64,000 nucleotides of DNA from a virus: the IMG/VR virus record IMGVR_UViG_3300032284_001716, positions 1 to 64,000 of that record; one strand, given 5' to 3'. The notes beneath the pieces were generated by a model that saw only the letters and a program-made list of their open reading frames with translations, was not told the DNA's origin and did no database searches. The position numbers were made by a program, and so were the translations under genes. Below, one piece after another: positions 14,135-21,246 of this stretch (positions within the stretch are counted from its first letter, which is position 1; every line of letters begins with the position of its first letter).

Positions 14135-15123
14135 TTGTAACAAGGACACCGTTACGAGTTAGTTTCTTCAGTGGCGGCAGCGACATGCCTAACTTCTTCG
14201 AGAAGGAGAAAGGCGCTGCGCTGTCTGTCACTATCGACAAGTACATCTACGTTATGGTGCATAAGACTCCTCACCTAGGCGTGAAGATCATGTATGACAC
14301 CATTGAGGAATTTCCTGATGTCGAACAGATGCAGCACGCCATCACACGTGAGAGCTTGAAGTTCTATGACATTGATAGAGAGATCACAATTGCATCTATC
14401 GCTGACATTCTAGCTAAGGGTTCTGGCTTGGGTTCATCATCAGCGTTCACTATTGGTTTGGTGAATGCTCTTGCAAACCCAGATCAACACGGCAGTCAGG
14501 TATCACGTGAGTATCTTGCACAGCAAGCATATCACATTGAGCGTGATTTGTGTAAATATCCTGTAGGTAAGCAGGACCAGTATGCATCAGCATATGGTGG
14601 TATGAATCTATTCGAGTTCCATACTGATGGTACGGTTGGTATCCAATCTCTAGCTTACAAGCGTGAGATGTGGAGTAAGCTAGAAGATAGACTTCTCTTA
14701 GTCTACTCTGGCAAGGGCCGTAATGCTAACTCGATTCTACAGAAGCAGGCTGCAGCTATGGATGATAGTGCTAAGTTTGCTCTAGTGCGCCAATCACGTG
14801 ACAAGGCATACATCGGTGCTAAGTTCATTGAGGATGGAAGACTAGACGACTTCGGTTCACTTCTCCATGATGCATGGATGGACAAGAAGGCAGTTGAAAC
14901 TTCGATTACGAATGAGTACTTCGACGAAATATATACTCGTGCTCTTACTGCAGGAGCTCTGGGAGGTAAGCTTCTTGGTGCTGGCGGCGGTGGCTTTTTT
15001 CTTTTCTACGTAGATCCATCTAAGAGAGCAGCCGTTATCAACTCGATTACTAGAGAGACACCATGCAAAGTCTATGACTTCAAGTTTGCCTTGAATGGCA
15101 GCCGCGTGTCGAGCTACAGTTAA
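14131..15123 (+). CDS. hddA: GHMP-family sugar kinase, D-glycero-alpha-D-manno-heptose 7-phosphate kinase-like
   Basis: 330 aa. It opens with TRTPLRVSFFSGGSDMPNFF (substrate loop), has the ATP-binding GSGLGSSSAFTIGLVNAL near residue 97, the PVGKQDQYASAYGG block, and the C-terminal GGKLLGAGGGGFFLF. These are the HddA-type GHMP kinase signatures. HddA phosphorylates heptose 7-phosphate at C1 to the 1,7-bisphosphate, the step between GmhA and GmhB. Last gene of the overlapped operon; the next gene has its own promoter. Confidence 0.87.
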   Translation: MIVTRTPLRVSFFSGGSDMPNFFEKEKGAALSVTIDKYIYVMVHKTPHLGVKIMYDTIEEFPDVEQMQHAITRESLKFYDIDREITIASIADILAKGSGLGSSSAFTIGLVNALANPDQHGSQVSREYLAQQAYHIERDLCKYPVGKQDQYASAYGGMNLFEFHTDGTVGIQSLAYKREMWSKLEDRLLLVYSGKGRNANSILQKQAAAMDDSAKFALVRQSRDKAYIGAKFIEDGRLDDFGSLLHDAWMDKKAVETSITNEYFDEIYTRALTAGALGGKLLGAGGGGFFLFYVDPSKRAAVINSITRETPCKVYDFKFALNGSRVSSYS

Positions 15124-15131
15124 TAAATAGA

Positions 15132-15159
15132 TGTACAATCCCACCAGAGATGGTATAAT
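15132..15159 (+). promoter_or_regulatory. TGTACA-N16-TATAAT promoter, nearly leaderless
   Basis: TGTACA at 15132-15137 and TATAAT at 15154-15159, spacer 16. The ATGs at 15163 and 15166 fall 4 and 7 bases after the -10 box, where transcription should start, so the mRNA would have no 5' leader or Shine-Dalgarno. Confidence 0.7.
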
Positions 15160-15162
15160 TAC

Positions 15163-15543
15163 ATGATGCCAGCCAATAATGTAATAGAGTTCCCTAACAA
15201 GAAGCTACTCAGTAGTGAGCCTAAGGATATGATTGAGGTTGCTCTCAATGTCAATCAAATTAGGTTCAACCATATCAATGAGACTCTGCAAGCCGTAGTC
15301 CCTATGATCTTTAGTAATATCGAGTTAGCTGGGTTTGACTTCATCCCTAATGAGGATGATGAGGATCCAAACATCAAGGACGGAGCATTGCTTGTAGAGT
15401 GTCTACGGTCCATGCTTTGTAAGCACTACAATATCGAGCATCCTCTCCAGCGCGTAGCTGAGGAGCTGTTCATTAGACAAGATGACGACTCATTCACATT
15501 GGCTGACACTCTTGTTATAGACTTCGAGAAAGGAAACGGCTGA
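15163..15543 (+). CDS. Conserved hypothetical protein of T4-like phages
   Basis: 126 aa. Starts MMPANNVIEFPNKK, with helical NQIRFNHINETLQAVVPMIFSNI, an acidic stretch (NEDDEDPNIKDGA) and LLVECLRSMLCKHYNI. The pattern resembles small hypothetical proteins located next to RNase H in marine T4-likes. No function is known. Two consecutive ATG codons lie at the expected transcription start of the promoter just upstream, so it may be translated from a leaderless message. Confidence 0.6.
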   Translation: MMPANNVIEFPNKKLLSSEPKDMIEVALNVNQIRFNHINETLQAVVPMIFSNIELAGFDFIPNEDDEDPNIKDGALLVECLRSMLCKHYNIEHPLQRVAEELFIRQDDDSFTLADTLVIDFEKGNG

Positions 15544-15555
15544 CGCCGCCATATC

Positions 15556-16404
15556 ATGATTATTGTTGACTTCAACCAAGTGGTACTATCAAATTTGATG
15601 ATGTCATTGGGCAACCACACCAATGCGCAGATTGAAGAGAATATGGTACGACACATGGTGCTGAATGCGCTACGTTCGTTTAAGGTAAAGTTTGGTGATG
15701 AGTTCGGTGAGCTTGTAGTCGCGTGTGACAACACGAATGTATGGCGCAAGCAAATCTATCCATACTATAAGGCTAATCGTAAGAAGAGCCAAGAGAAGTC
15801 CGAACTTGATTGGAAGAGCATCTTCGAGTGCCTCAACAAGATTCGCCAAGAGCTCAAGGATAACTTCCCCTATCGCATCATCGATGTTGAGTCTGCAGAG
15901 GCTGATGACGTCATTGCTACGCTTGTTAAGTACAAGCATGATGAGCAAAACATTCTAATCATGTCAGGTGATAAGGACTTCATCCAGCTTCATAAGTATG
16001 ATGGTGTTCAGCAGTACGATCCCGTACGTAAGCGCAAGATCGCACACGATAATCCTAAGCGTTATCTTATAGAGCACATCTTGAAAGGTGACTCGGGCGA
16101 TGGCATACCTAACGTACTTTCTCCTGATAATTGCTTTGTTGTCGGCGAGCGCCAAAAGCCGATGACTGCAAAGAAGATTGCTCAGTATCTTACTAGTGAT
16201 CCTTCTACTATTGAAGACCCTATTGTTCTGCGTAACTATCATAGGAATCAGCAGCTCATCGACTTGAGCTTCGTTCCTTCATATATAGAGGATAAGGTTC
16301 TAGAGCAATATGACACCCAAAAAGGTAAAGATCGCTCTAAGCTTATGAACTATTTTATCAACAACAAACTTAAAAACCTTATGGAACATATGTCGGAGTT
16401 TTGA
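15556..16404 (+). CDS. rnh: RNase H / 5'-3' flap exonuclease (T4 Rnh type)
   Basis: 282 aa. FEN-1/T4 RNase H metal-binding residues appear in order: IIVDFNQVV (Asp5), ACDNTNVWRKQIYPYYKANR, VESAEADDVIATL, IMSGDKDFIQL, and GDSGDGIPNVLSPDNCF. T4 RNase H removes RNA primers and short DNA from lagging-strand fragments and interacts with gp32 (encoded at 31 kb). The C-terminal helical part is present, so it appears complete. Confidence 0.92.
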   Translation: MIIVDFNQVVLSNLMMSLGNHTNAQIEENMVRHMVLNALRSFKVKFGDEFGELVVACDNTNVWRKQIYPYYKANRKKSQEKSELDWKSIFECLNKIRQELKDNFPYRIIDVESAEADDVIATLVKYKHDEQNILIMSGDKDFIQLHKYDGVQQYDPVRKRKIAHDNPKRYLIEHILKGDSGDGIPNVLSPDNCFVVGERQKPMTAKKIAQYLTSDPSTIEDPIVLRNYHRNQQLIDLSFVPSYIEDKVLEQYDTQKGKDRSKLMNYFINNKLKNLMEHMSEF

Positions 16405-16405
16405 A

Positions 16406-16843
16406 ATGGGTATGGTAATCGGCATGGCCGAGTTCTTAGAGAATGTATCGAAGCTAAAGAAGAAAGAAGAGAAGGTTGCAGCTCTTAAGCACAATGATAG
16501 TCTTCCTCTTCGTACAATTTTACAGGGTGCGCTGGACCCTAATGTTAAGTGGGCATTGCCTGAAGGTACCCCACCCTATACACCAAACACACTAACGGAT
16601 CAAGAGAGTGTGCTCATTCGCGATATGCGAAAGATTACTTACTTTATTCAAGGTTTCCATCCTAATCTCAAGCAGATCAAGCGTGAGGCTATGTTTATCG
16701 AGATGCTCGAGAATGTAGCACCAAAGGATGCATTACTTCTTTGTTCTATTAAGGACAAGAAATTGCCTTTTAAAGGTATCACTATCGACATTGTGAAAGA
16801 AGCACTTCCAGGATTGATCCCCGATGAGCAAGCAAACGTATAA
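16406..16843 (+). CDS. Conserved T4-like hypothetical protein (DUF6433-like)
   Basis: 145 aa. GGAG seven bases before ATG 16406 supports this start, although further ATGs occur within 20 bases. MAEFLENVSKLKKKEEKVAALKHN, then LPLRTILQGALDPNVKWALPEGTPPYTPN, then FVPKDALLL-like LENVAPKDALLLCSIKDKKLPFKGIT. I associate this with DUF6433 proteins conserved beside RNase H in marine T4-likes. The function is not known. Overlaps the next gene by 20 bases. Confidence 0.65.
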   Translation: MGMVIGMAEFLENVSKLKKKEEKVAALKHNDSLPLRTILQGALDPNVKWALPEGTPPYTPNTLTDQESVLIRDMRKITYFIQGFHPNLKQIKREAMFIEMLENVAPKDALLLCSIKDKKLPFKGITIDIVKEALPGLIPDEQANV

Positions 16844-17054
16844 GTCTATGCGTAAATACGAATACGATGATGCACCTGTATCACGTGTTCGTACTGATAA
16901 GAGTAAAGACCGTAGGGTTGAGAGAGCTCTCAGAGTGAGGAGCATCGAAGAGCTTACGGAGATTGAAGATGAAGGCCTAGATCCCATCGATGTCGAAGAT
17001 GACATCTGGCTTGACGAAACATGGGGCGACTCCATCGATTGGAAAAAGAAATAA
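16824..17054 (+). CDS. Small charged hypothetical protein
   Basis: 76 aa: a basic N-terminal half (KQTYKSMRKYEYDD...RTDKSKDRRVERALRVR) followed by a strongly acidic C-terminal half (IEELTEIEDEGLDPIDVEDDIWLDE). It overlaps the preceding gene by 20 bases and ends in TAATG shared with the next start. No family recognised. Predicted disordered; it may bind a nucleic acid or protein partner. Confidence 0.55.
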   Translation: MSKQTYKSMRKYEYDDAPVSRVRTDKSKDRRVERALRVRSIEELTEIEDEGLDPIDVEDDIWLDETWGDSIDWKKK

Positions 17055-17296
17055 TGCCAACCTATAAGTTTCTAAATAATGACACCGGCGAGGAGCACGA
17101 GGACTTTATGAGTATCTCGGCTCTAGATGTATATTTAAGTGAAAACCCTAATCTCACTCAACTTGTTAATGGCGCTCCACTTATCCACTCTGGCAGAGGT
17201 ATGGGTAAGCCTGATAGCAGTTTCCGTGATCTGTTAAAACACATCAAGAAGGGAAACTCCAAAGGATTTACGAGGAGCACTATTAACACTCATTGA
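17054..17296 (+). CDS. FmdB-like small regulatory protein without zinc cysteines
   Basis: 80 aa from the ATG overlapping the previous stop. It begins MPTYKFLNNDTGEEHEDFMSI, which parallels FmdB-type zinc ribbons (MPTYEYxC...) but has no cysteine at all, and ends with SGRGMGKPDSSFRDLLKHIKKGNSKG. The same C-terminal KPDxxFRDLLKxIKKxN pattern is familiar from marine T4-like phages. Role unknown; the loss of zinc ligands argues for a changed function. Confidence 0.6.
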   Translation: MPTYKFLNNDTGEEHEDFMSISALDVYLSENPNLTQLVNGAPLIHSGRGMGKPDSSFRDLLKHIKKGNSKGFTRSTINTH

Positions 17297-17308
17297 AAAG
17301 AAGTGCAA

Positions 17309-18055
17309 ATGGATCAGAAAGCAGCCGCAAGATTAACAAGAAAACAAAAACGCGTCATGCAGCAGGGAAACTTCAAGGAACCATCATTCAAATTAACATT
17401 TAGGTTAAAGGATGTACAACCTCTCACTGATAACCAAAGATTAACATTCGAATACTATGACACCGGAAAGAACCTCCTCCTCCATGGAATTGCAGGCACC
17501 GGCAAATCATTCCTCTCCATATACCTATCACTGCGCTCAATCCTGGCAGACCAATGTCGATATAAAAAGCTGGTCATCGTTAGGTCGGTTGTCCCAACAC
17601 GCGACATGGGTTTCTTGCCCGGGAACAACAAAGAGAAAGCAAAGGTATACGAAGCCCCATACCAAGCGATCTTCAATGAGCTCTTTGAAAGAGGTGATGC
17701 ATATGAGTTTCTCAAAAATAAAAATCTTGTCGATTTCATCAGTACTTCTTTCATACGTGGTATTACTCTCAATGACTGCATTATTGTTGTTGACGAGATA
17801 GCCAATATGACACTACACGAGTTGGACTCCGTCATCACTCGTGTAGGTAAGAATTGTAAGATAATCTTCTGTGGTGACTTTAGGCAGTCTGACTTCACAA
17901 AAGAACATGAACGTAGTGGCCTAAAAGACTTTATGAGAATCATCAACAAGATGGACTCATTTGAATTTGTTGATTTCGACGAGAACGATATTGTTCGCAG
18001 TCGAATGGTGAAGGAATATATCATTGCTAAGGACAGACTCAAGATCGTGGCTTAG
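17309..18055 (+). CDS. phoH: PhoH-like ATPase
   Basis: 248 aa from ATG 17309 (GAAAAGAAG just upstream); GTG 17303 is an alternative. Walker A is LLHGIAGTGKSFLSIY, a second conserved block is VVPTRDMGFLPGNNKEKAKVYEAPYQ, Walker B is CIIVVDEIANMT, and CGDFRQSD follows as the sensor region. This is the complete PhoH RNA-helicase-like core. phoH is among the most frequent auxiliary genes of marine phages; its role in infection is still unclear. Overlaps the next gene by about 32 bases. Confidence 0.9.
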   Translation: MDQKAAARLTRKQKRVMQQGNFKEPSFKLTFRLKDVQPLTDNQRLTFEYYDTGKNLLLHGIAGTGKSFLSIYLSLRSILADQCRYKKLVIVRSVVPTRDMGFLPGNNKEKAKVYEAPYQAIFNELFERGDAYEFLKNKNLVDFISTSFIRGITLNDCIIVVDEIANMTLHELDSVITRVGKNCKIIFCGDFRQSDFTKEHERSGLKDFMRIINKMDSFEFVDFDENDIVRSRMVKEYIIAKDRLKIVA

Positions 18056-18737
18056 GCCTAAGTTCGAGCGCGGAAAAACATTCGAGCACGACTTCCTGCA
18101 CTTTGAAGACTTTGAGGCAAAGATCATCGATGGAAAGCGTTACTATTTTGCCCCAGATGGCAACGCTTATCCATCGGTGACCTCTGTCCTCGGTGCAAAG
18201 AAGGACAAGACTCACCTAGACAAGTGGATTGCACGCGTCGGTGAGGAGCGAGCAGAGCAGATTAAGGTGCAGGCAGGAAATCGTGGTACTGCAATCCATA
18301 CCATCTGCGAAGAGTACATGCTCAACAAGGAACACTACCCCGAGAACGTCATGCCGGCAAACATCATGACGTTCAAGAACATCAAGCCTGTGCTTGATGC
18401 ACACATTGGTACGGTATATGCCATCGAGGCACCATTGTACTCTGCCGAACTTCATACAGCCGGACGAACAGACTGCATCGCAGAGTTCGATGGCTGCATG
18501 AGCATTGTGGACTTCAAGACATCGCTAAAGCCGAAGAAGGAGGAGTGGATTACCGACTACTTCCTTCAGGCCACATGCTATGGTGAGATGGCTTGTCAGC
18601 TATCCAACCGCTTGGAGATTCCTCAGATCGTTGTCATCATCTCTGTTGACGATCAGCCAGAACCTCAGGTGTTCATCAAGAACCGATACGACTATGTCAA
18701 ACAGATGCGCTCTGTGTTCGATGGAACCATTCGATGA
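18024..18737 (+). CDS. PD-(D/E)XK superfamily exonuclease
   Basis: Up to 237 aa; the TTG start at 18024 is uncertain because no ATG or GTG lies near the conserved beginning. Nuclease motifs: NRGTAIHTICEEY (helix with conserved His-Glu), ELHTAGRTDCIAEFDGCMSIVDFKTS (Asp...DFK, the catalytic D and ExK-type core), and YFLQATCYGEMACQ (Gln motif of RecB/Cas4-like nucleases). Similar single-domain nucleases accompany phoH in T4-like phages. Likely acts in recombination or host DNA degradation. Confidence 0.78.
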   Translation: MLRTDSRSWLRPKFERGKTFEHDFLHFEDFEAKIIDGKRYYFAPDGNAYPSVTSVLGAKKDKTHLDKWIARVGEERAEQIKVQAGNRGTAIHTICEEYMLNKEHYPENVMPANIMTFKNIKPVLDAHIGTVYAIEAPLYSAELHTAGRTDCIAEFDGCMSIVDFKTSLKPKKEEWITDYFLQATCYGEMACQLSNRLEIPQIVVIISVDDQPEPQVFIKNRYDYVKQMRSVFDGTIR

Positions 18738-19411
18738 ATGTGGCTGTTATCACAGGTGCAAAGTCGTGGATCGCTATAGAGACTCAAAAGAAGCTTGAGG
18801 CGAACGGTTGGACTGTTGTCATGTGTGATCGTACCATCATGGACGTACAGGATCCAATGTCTGTACGGAAGGCCTTGAGCAAGATTCTAGCTGACCATGG
18901 ACGGATCAATGCCATGATCAATGTGGCAGGCGGTATCCGTATTCGTGGTGGTAGCGAGCTGCGTGGGAACTTCACCACACAGGCACCATCAGAGTTCGCA
19001 GAGATCATCGACAAGAACTTCATGAGTGTGGTGAACACAAGCCGAGAGGTGATCCCCTACCTTATGAACACACGTGGATCGATCGTCAACGTTGTGTCTA
19101 CTGCGGCTCTGAAGGGGATCCCTCGAATGTCTGCATACTCGGCTGCTAAGGGGGCGGTTCTTGCCTTCAGCAGAGCCTTGGCACAGGAACTAGGCAGCTG
19201 GCAGGTCCGAGTGAACTGTGTATTACCCGGTGTTACAACCAGCCAGTGGAATCCTCATGGCCGGAATCCGATCAATACCGAGCTATCTCCCCTAGGCCGT
19301 ATAACCTCACCGGTGGACGTGGCAGGTGCCATTGCATATCTGGTGTCCGATGATGCCAGCCATACCACAGGCGCGTGTGTGGATGTGTCCGGTGGAGTTG
19401 CCCTGCACTAG
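18734..19411 (+). CDS. Short-chain dehydrogenase/reductase
   Basis: 225 aa, classical SDR length. NVAVITGAKSWIAIETQKKL is the cofactor motif, though it lacks the usual final Gly (TGxxxGxG). INVAGG is the NAG-like motif; catalytic Ser in NVVSTAALKG and YSAAKG give the Ser-Tyr-Lys triad. The C-terminus ITSPVDVAGAIAYLVSDDASHTTGACVDVSGG is typical of FabG-like enzymes. Overlaps the nuclease gene by 4 bases and is followed by a strong terminator. Substrate unknown. Confidence 0.87.
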   Translation: MNVAVITGAKSWIAIETQKKLEANGWTVVMCDRTIMDVQDPMSVRKALSKILADHGRINAMINVAGGIRIRGGSELRGNFTTQAPSEFAEIIDKNFMSVVNTSREVIPYLMNTRGSIVNVVSTAALKGIPRMSAYSAAKGAVLAFSRALAQELGSWQVRVNCVLPGVTTSQWNPHGRNPINTELSPLGRITSPVDVAGAIAYLVSDDASHTTGACVDVSGGVALH

Positions 19412-19423
19412 CTAGAATCCAAC

Positions 19424-19441
19424 TGTGACAAATATGTCACA
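19424..19441. promoter_or_regulatory. GTGAC-N6-GTCAC palindrome, copy 1
   Basis: TGTGACA and TGTCACA flank AATA: a perfect palindrome containing GTGAC-AAATAT-GTCAC. It lies between the SDR stop and the terminator, 37 bases before a TGTACT promoter. Two further copies with the same 6-base A/T spacer follow at 19.7 and 19.97 kb. Confidence 0.6.
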
Positions 19442-19477
19442 CGGCCCAGAGAAGTGTCTCTGGGCCGCATTTTTTTA
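19442..19477 (+). terminator. Intrinsic terminator after the SDR gene
   Basis: CGGCCCAGAGA at 19442-19452 pairs perfectly with 19457-19467 around a 4-base loop (AGTG), followed by a run of T at 19470-19476. A textbook strong Rho-independent terminator ending the 15.1-19.4 kb operon. Confidence 0.92.
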
Positions 19478-19506
19478 TGTACTTGCCTATAGATATATCG
19501 TATGAT
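19478..19506 (+). promoter_or_regulatory. TGTACT-N17-TATGAT promoter
   Basis: TGTACT at 19478-19483, 17-base spacer, TATGAT at 19501-19506, directly behind the terminator and 27 bases before the next ATG, which has CGGAG as Shine-Dalgarno. Confidence 0.75.
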
Positions 19507-19532
19507 CAGAGAGTCAACAACGGAGTGACAAA

Positions 19533-19682
19533 ATGACTATCCAAGACATCTTTTCGGATTTCAAAAACCTTGTAACGGATTCTGAAAAAGTTAAGTATCT
19601 GCAATCGTTACAATCCCTTAACCTTCCTTTCGAAATTAATTACGAAAATCTGATCAATTTTTATCAGAAACGTAACAAATAA
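19533..19682 (+). CDS. 49-aa hypothetical protein in its own transcription unit
   Basis: Begins MTIQDIFSDFKNLVTDSEKV and ends LINFYQKRNK; helical and of mixed charge. It has a dedicated promoter (19478-19506) and a CGGAG Shine-Dalgarno 9 bases upstream, with a long palindrome 10 bases after the stop. No family is recognised. Small single-gene units like this are typical of early phage genes that modify the host, which is an inference from layout only. Confidence 0.7.
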   Translation: MTIQDIFSDFKNLVTDSEKVKYLQSLQSLNLPFEINYENLINFYQKRNK

Positions 19683-19692
19683 CGAAACAATT

Positions 19693-19720
19693 AGCACTGT
19701 GACATAAAAGTCACAGTGCT
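19693..19720. promoter_or_regulatory. GTGAC-N6-GTCAC palindrome, copy 2
   Basis: AGCACTGTGAC and its exact complement flank ATAAAA: an 11-bp perfect stem with the GTGAC-N6-GTCAC core. No T tract follows, so it is more likely an operator or processing hairpin than a terminator. The next promoter starts 31 bases downstream. Confidence 0.6.
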
Positions 19721-19751
19721 AAGTAATAGCTCGGGGGACCGCATTTTCTAG

Positions 19752-19780
19752 TGTACTTACCCCTCAGAACTTCGTATAAT
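19752..19780 (+). promoter_or_regulatory. TGTACT-N17-TATAAT promoter
   Basis: TGTACT at 19752-19757, TATAAT at 19775-19780, spacer 17 ending in AACTTCG, the same bases that precede the -10 box of the promoter at 20022-20050. Confidence 0.8.
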
Positions 19781-19813
19781 GATTAGGTTAGATGAGATCA
19801 GGAGCTAAGCAAT

Positions 19814-19972
19814 ATGATGTACATTCGCCAAATCGAGACTCTTCTGGGCTGTGACCGTGCCACTGCTGTGGCTGTGTTTGACCTCATGTACGACCTCGAC
19901 TGCTCTGAGTGCTCGGACCGTCAGTTCAATAAGGCTGCCCGTCAGGCATATGCCGAGCTTCTGGCACAGTGA
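19814..19972 (+). CDS. 52-aa cysteine-containing hypothetical protein
   Basis: Starts at the first of two ATGs (MMYIRQIETLLGCDRATAVAVFDLMYD) with AGGAG upstream. The middle has DLDCSECSDRQF, a CxxC pair that might bind metal together with the earlier Cys. Predicted helical. It has its own promoter at 19752; its stop codon lies inside the third GTGAC palindrome. No family recognised. Confidence 0.7.
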   Translation: MMYIRQIETLLGCDRATAVAVFDLMYDLDCSECSDRQFNKAARQAYAELLAQ

Positions 19973-19984
19973 CATATATGTCAC
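19969..19984. promoter_or_regulatory. GTGAC-N6-GTCAC palindrome, copy 3
   Basis: A 16-base perfect palindrome, GTGAC-ATATAT-GTCAC, overlapping the TGA stop of the preceding small gene. Same core and spacing as copies 1 and 2; the next promoter begins 38 bases downstream. Confidence 0.6.
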
Positions 19985-20021
19985 ACCGCCTGGGAATGTT
20001 ATTGCCAAGCGAAAATAACTA

Positions 20022-20050
20022 TGTACGATGGCCTCGGAACTTCGTATAAT
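20022..20050 (+). promoter_or_regulatory. TGTACG-N17-TATAAT promoter
   Basis: TGTACG at 20022-20027, 17-base spacer, TATAAT at 20045-20050. Spacer ends GGAACTTCG as in the promoter at 19752. Drives the Lys/Ala-rich protein gene. Confidence 0.8.
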
Positions 20051-20094
20051 GATCAAGTTGAATGGTTGAAACCAACTCGAATGGAGACTACATA

Positions 20095-20601
20095 ATGGCT
20101 AAGCGTGGACAAAAGACTGCAACGACTATCTCCGTCATGGAAGCTAACCGTGGCAAGTCGTATGACGAAATCGGTGCTCTGATTGCCGAAGCTCTCGGTG
20201 CTCAGAACGGTACCGGCCGCCTCTACTACCGCTACATGGTTGAGGCCGGTAAGGTCCAGGGTTTCCCTGCTCCTTGGATGGATGGAACTGCCACTAAGGC
20301 GCCTAAGGTTGCCAAGGCACCTCGTGCCAAGACTGCCAAGGTTGCTAAGGTCAAGAACACTGTGACTGCTACGGTCAAGTCTGTCGACGAGATCGAAGCT
20401 ATCAAGCAGAAGAACCTTGAGACGATGCTAGCTGTGAGCGCCAAGCTCTCTCGCGTCCGTGACTTCTCCAAGCCTGTCAAGGAAGAGGAAGTCAAGGACG
20501 GTGAGTACTCGCCGCACCTTGACCGCGAAGAGGAGCTCAACGTCCTCCGCGCTGAAGGTCTGATCGATCAGGTTCCTCAGTATTCCCACCTTGAAGGCTA
20601 A
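20095..20601 (+). CDS. Lys/Ala-rich, histone H1-like basic protein
   Basis: 168 aa from ATG 20095, chosen for the GGAG 9 bases upstream (ATG 20062 has none). The N-terminal 60 residues look like a small winged-helix-type domain (SVMEANRGKSYDEIGALIAEALGA...GRLYYRYMVEAG), followed by a low-complexity tail KAPKVAKAPRAKTAKVAKVK like histone H1 or AlgP tails, then an acidic C-terminus. The layout suggests a DNA-binding protein with a disordered basic arm, possibly a nucleoid or transcription modulator. GC content is higher than in the structural region. Confidence 0.65.
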   Translation: MAKRGQKTATTISVMEANRGKSYDEIGALIAEALGAQNGTGRLYYRYMVEAGKVQGFPAPWMDGTATKAPKVAKAPRAKTAKVAKVKNTVTATVKSVDEIEAIKQKNLETMLAVSAKLSRVRDFSKPVKEEEVKDGEYSPHLDREEELNVLRAEGLIDQVPQYSHLEG

Positions 20602-20607
20602 TCGGTA

Positions 20608-20629
20608 GAGGGCAGCTTCGGCTGCCCTC
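20608..20629 (+). terminator. UUCG-capped hairpin
   Basis: GAGGGCAGC and GCTGCCCTC enclose the very stable tetraloop TTCG, seven bases after the stop of the basic protein. No T tract, so it may stabilise the mRNA or attenuate rather than terminate. Confidence 0.6.
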
Positions 20630-20673
20630 CATCACGGACACATCTCGGTGTGCCTCTGATGGAGGGTATGACT

Positions 20674-20913
20674 ATGGAACCTGAAAATCTTACATTCGAG
20701 CACCTGACTCTCGACGAGGCTCGCGCTCAAGCTATTGTGATGCTTCGCTCTCTTGTCAAGGTGAAGGTATCGAAGATCAATAATCTGATCCGCGATATCG
20801 AGCGTGCCAAGAACTCTCGCGAGGTTCAACGTATCATGTGGAATGCCTATATGGCCGGCACCGGCTTCGGTGTGTCTGGTTCCGATTGGCAGAAGTTTCA
20901 TAAGGGAGTCTGA
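20674..20913 (+). CDS. Hypothetical protein
   Basis: 79 aa from ATG 20674, seven bases behind GGAGGG; in-frame ATG 20668 and 20659 are too close to that site. Sequence is mostly helical: LTFEHLTLDEARAQAIVMLRSL, SKINNLIRDIERAKNSREVQRIMWNAYMAGTG. It lies between a stable hairpin and the next gene with a one-base gap. No family recognised. Confidence 0.65.
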   Translation: MEPENLTFEHLTLDEARAQAIVMLRSLVKVKVSKINNLIRDIERAKNSREVQRIMWNAYMAGTGFGVSGSDWQKFHKGV

Positions 20914-20914
20914 C

Positions 20915-21178
20915 ATGGTTATCAAGCCTATTAGCAAAGCTGGCCAGTCGAAGACTGGTGTTCTCTACGACATCACGGTCACCGCTATAGCCGAAGTCCT
21001 TGGATTTCCGCCCAACATTGAGGACGATCCGGACAAGGTGGAGAACTCTTGGGGGTTCGAGATCGATGGCAAGCAGTTTGGCATTTGGGACTATAAGGGT
21101 TCTCACCACATGGGCCAGTTCTCGACCTATGGTGATAGCTCTGTCCTAGCTAAGCTCTTCCCCGCCCATTACGTGTGA
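20915..21178 (+). CDS. Hypothetical protein
   Basis: 87 aa, ATG one base after the previous stop with AAGGGAG upstream. VLYDITVTAIAEVLGFPPNIEDDPDKVENSWGFEIDGKQFGIWDYKGSHHMGQFSTYG suggests a small alpha/beta fold with a WGFxxDGKxFGIWDYKGS strand pair. I recall similar proteins in phages and mobile elements but cannot name a function. The unit ends before a new promoter. Confidence 0.65.
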   Translation: MVIKPISKAGQSKTGVLYDITVTAIAEVLGFPPNIEDDPDKVENSWGFEIDGKQFGIWDYKGSHHMGQFSTYGDSSVLAKLFPAHYV

Positions 21179-21187
21179 AATGAGTGA

Positions 21188-21216
21188 TGTACAACCACCG
21201 TACTTCGTGGTATAAT
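21188..21216 (+). promoter_or_regulatory. TGTACA-N17-TATAAT promoter
   Basis: TGTACA at 21188-21193, TATAAT at 21211-21216. The region from the spacer to the next start codon is nearly identical to that at 21525-21583: a duplicated promoter-leader module with the ATG 31 bases after the -10 box in both. Confidence 0.85.
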
Positions 21217-21246
21217 TATCCTATCAAATGAGGAAAGGAACTTAGC

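Noticed and set aside
17414-17442. TGTACA within the start of phoH
   Set aside because: The hexamer 17 bases downstream is AAAGAT, not a -10 box, and the site is inside coding sequence.
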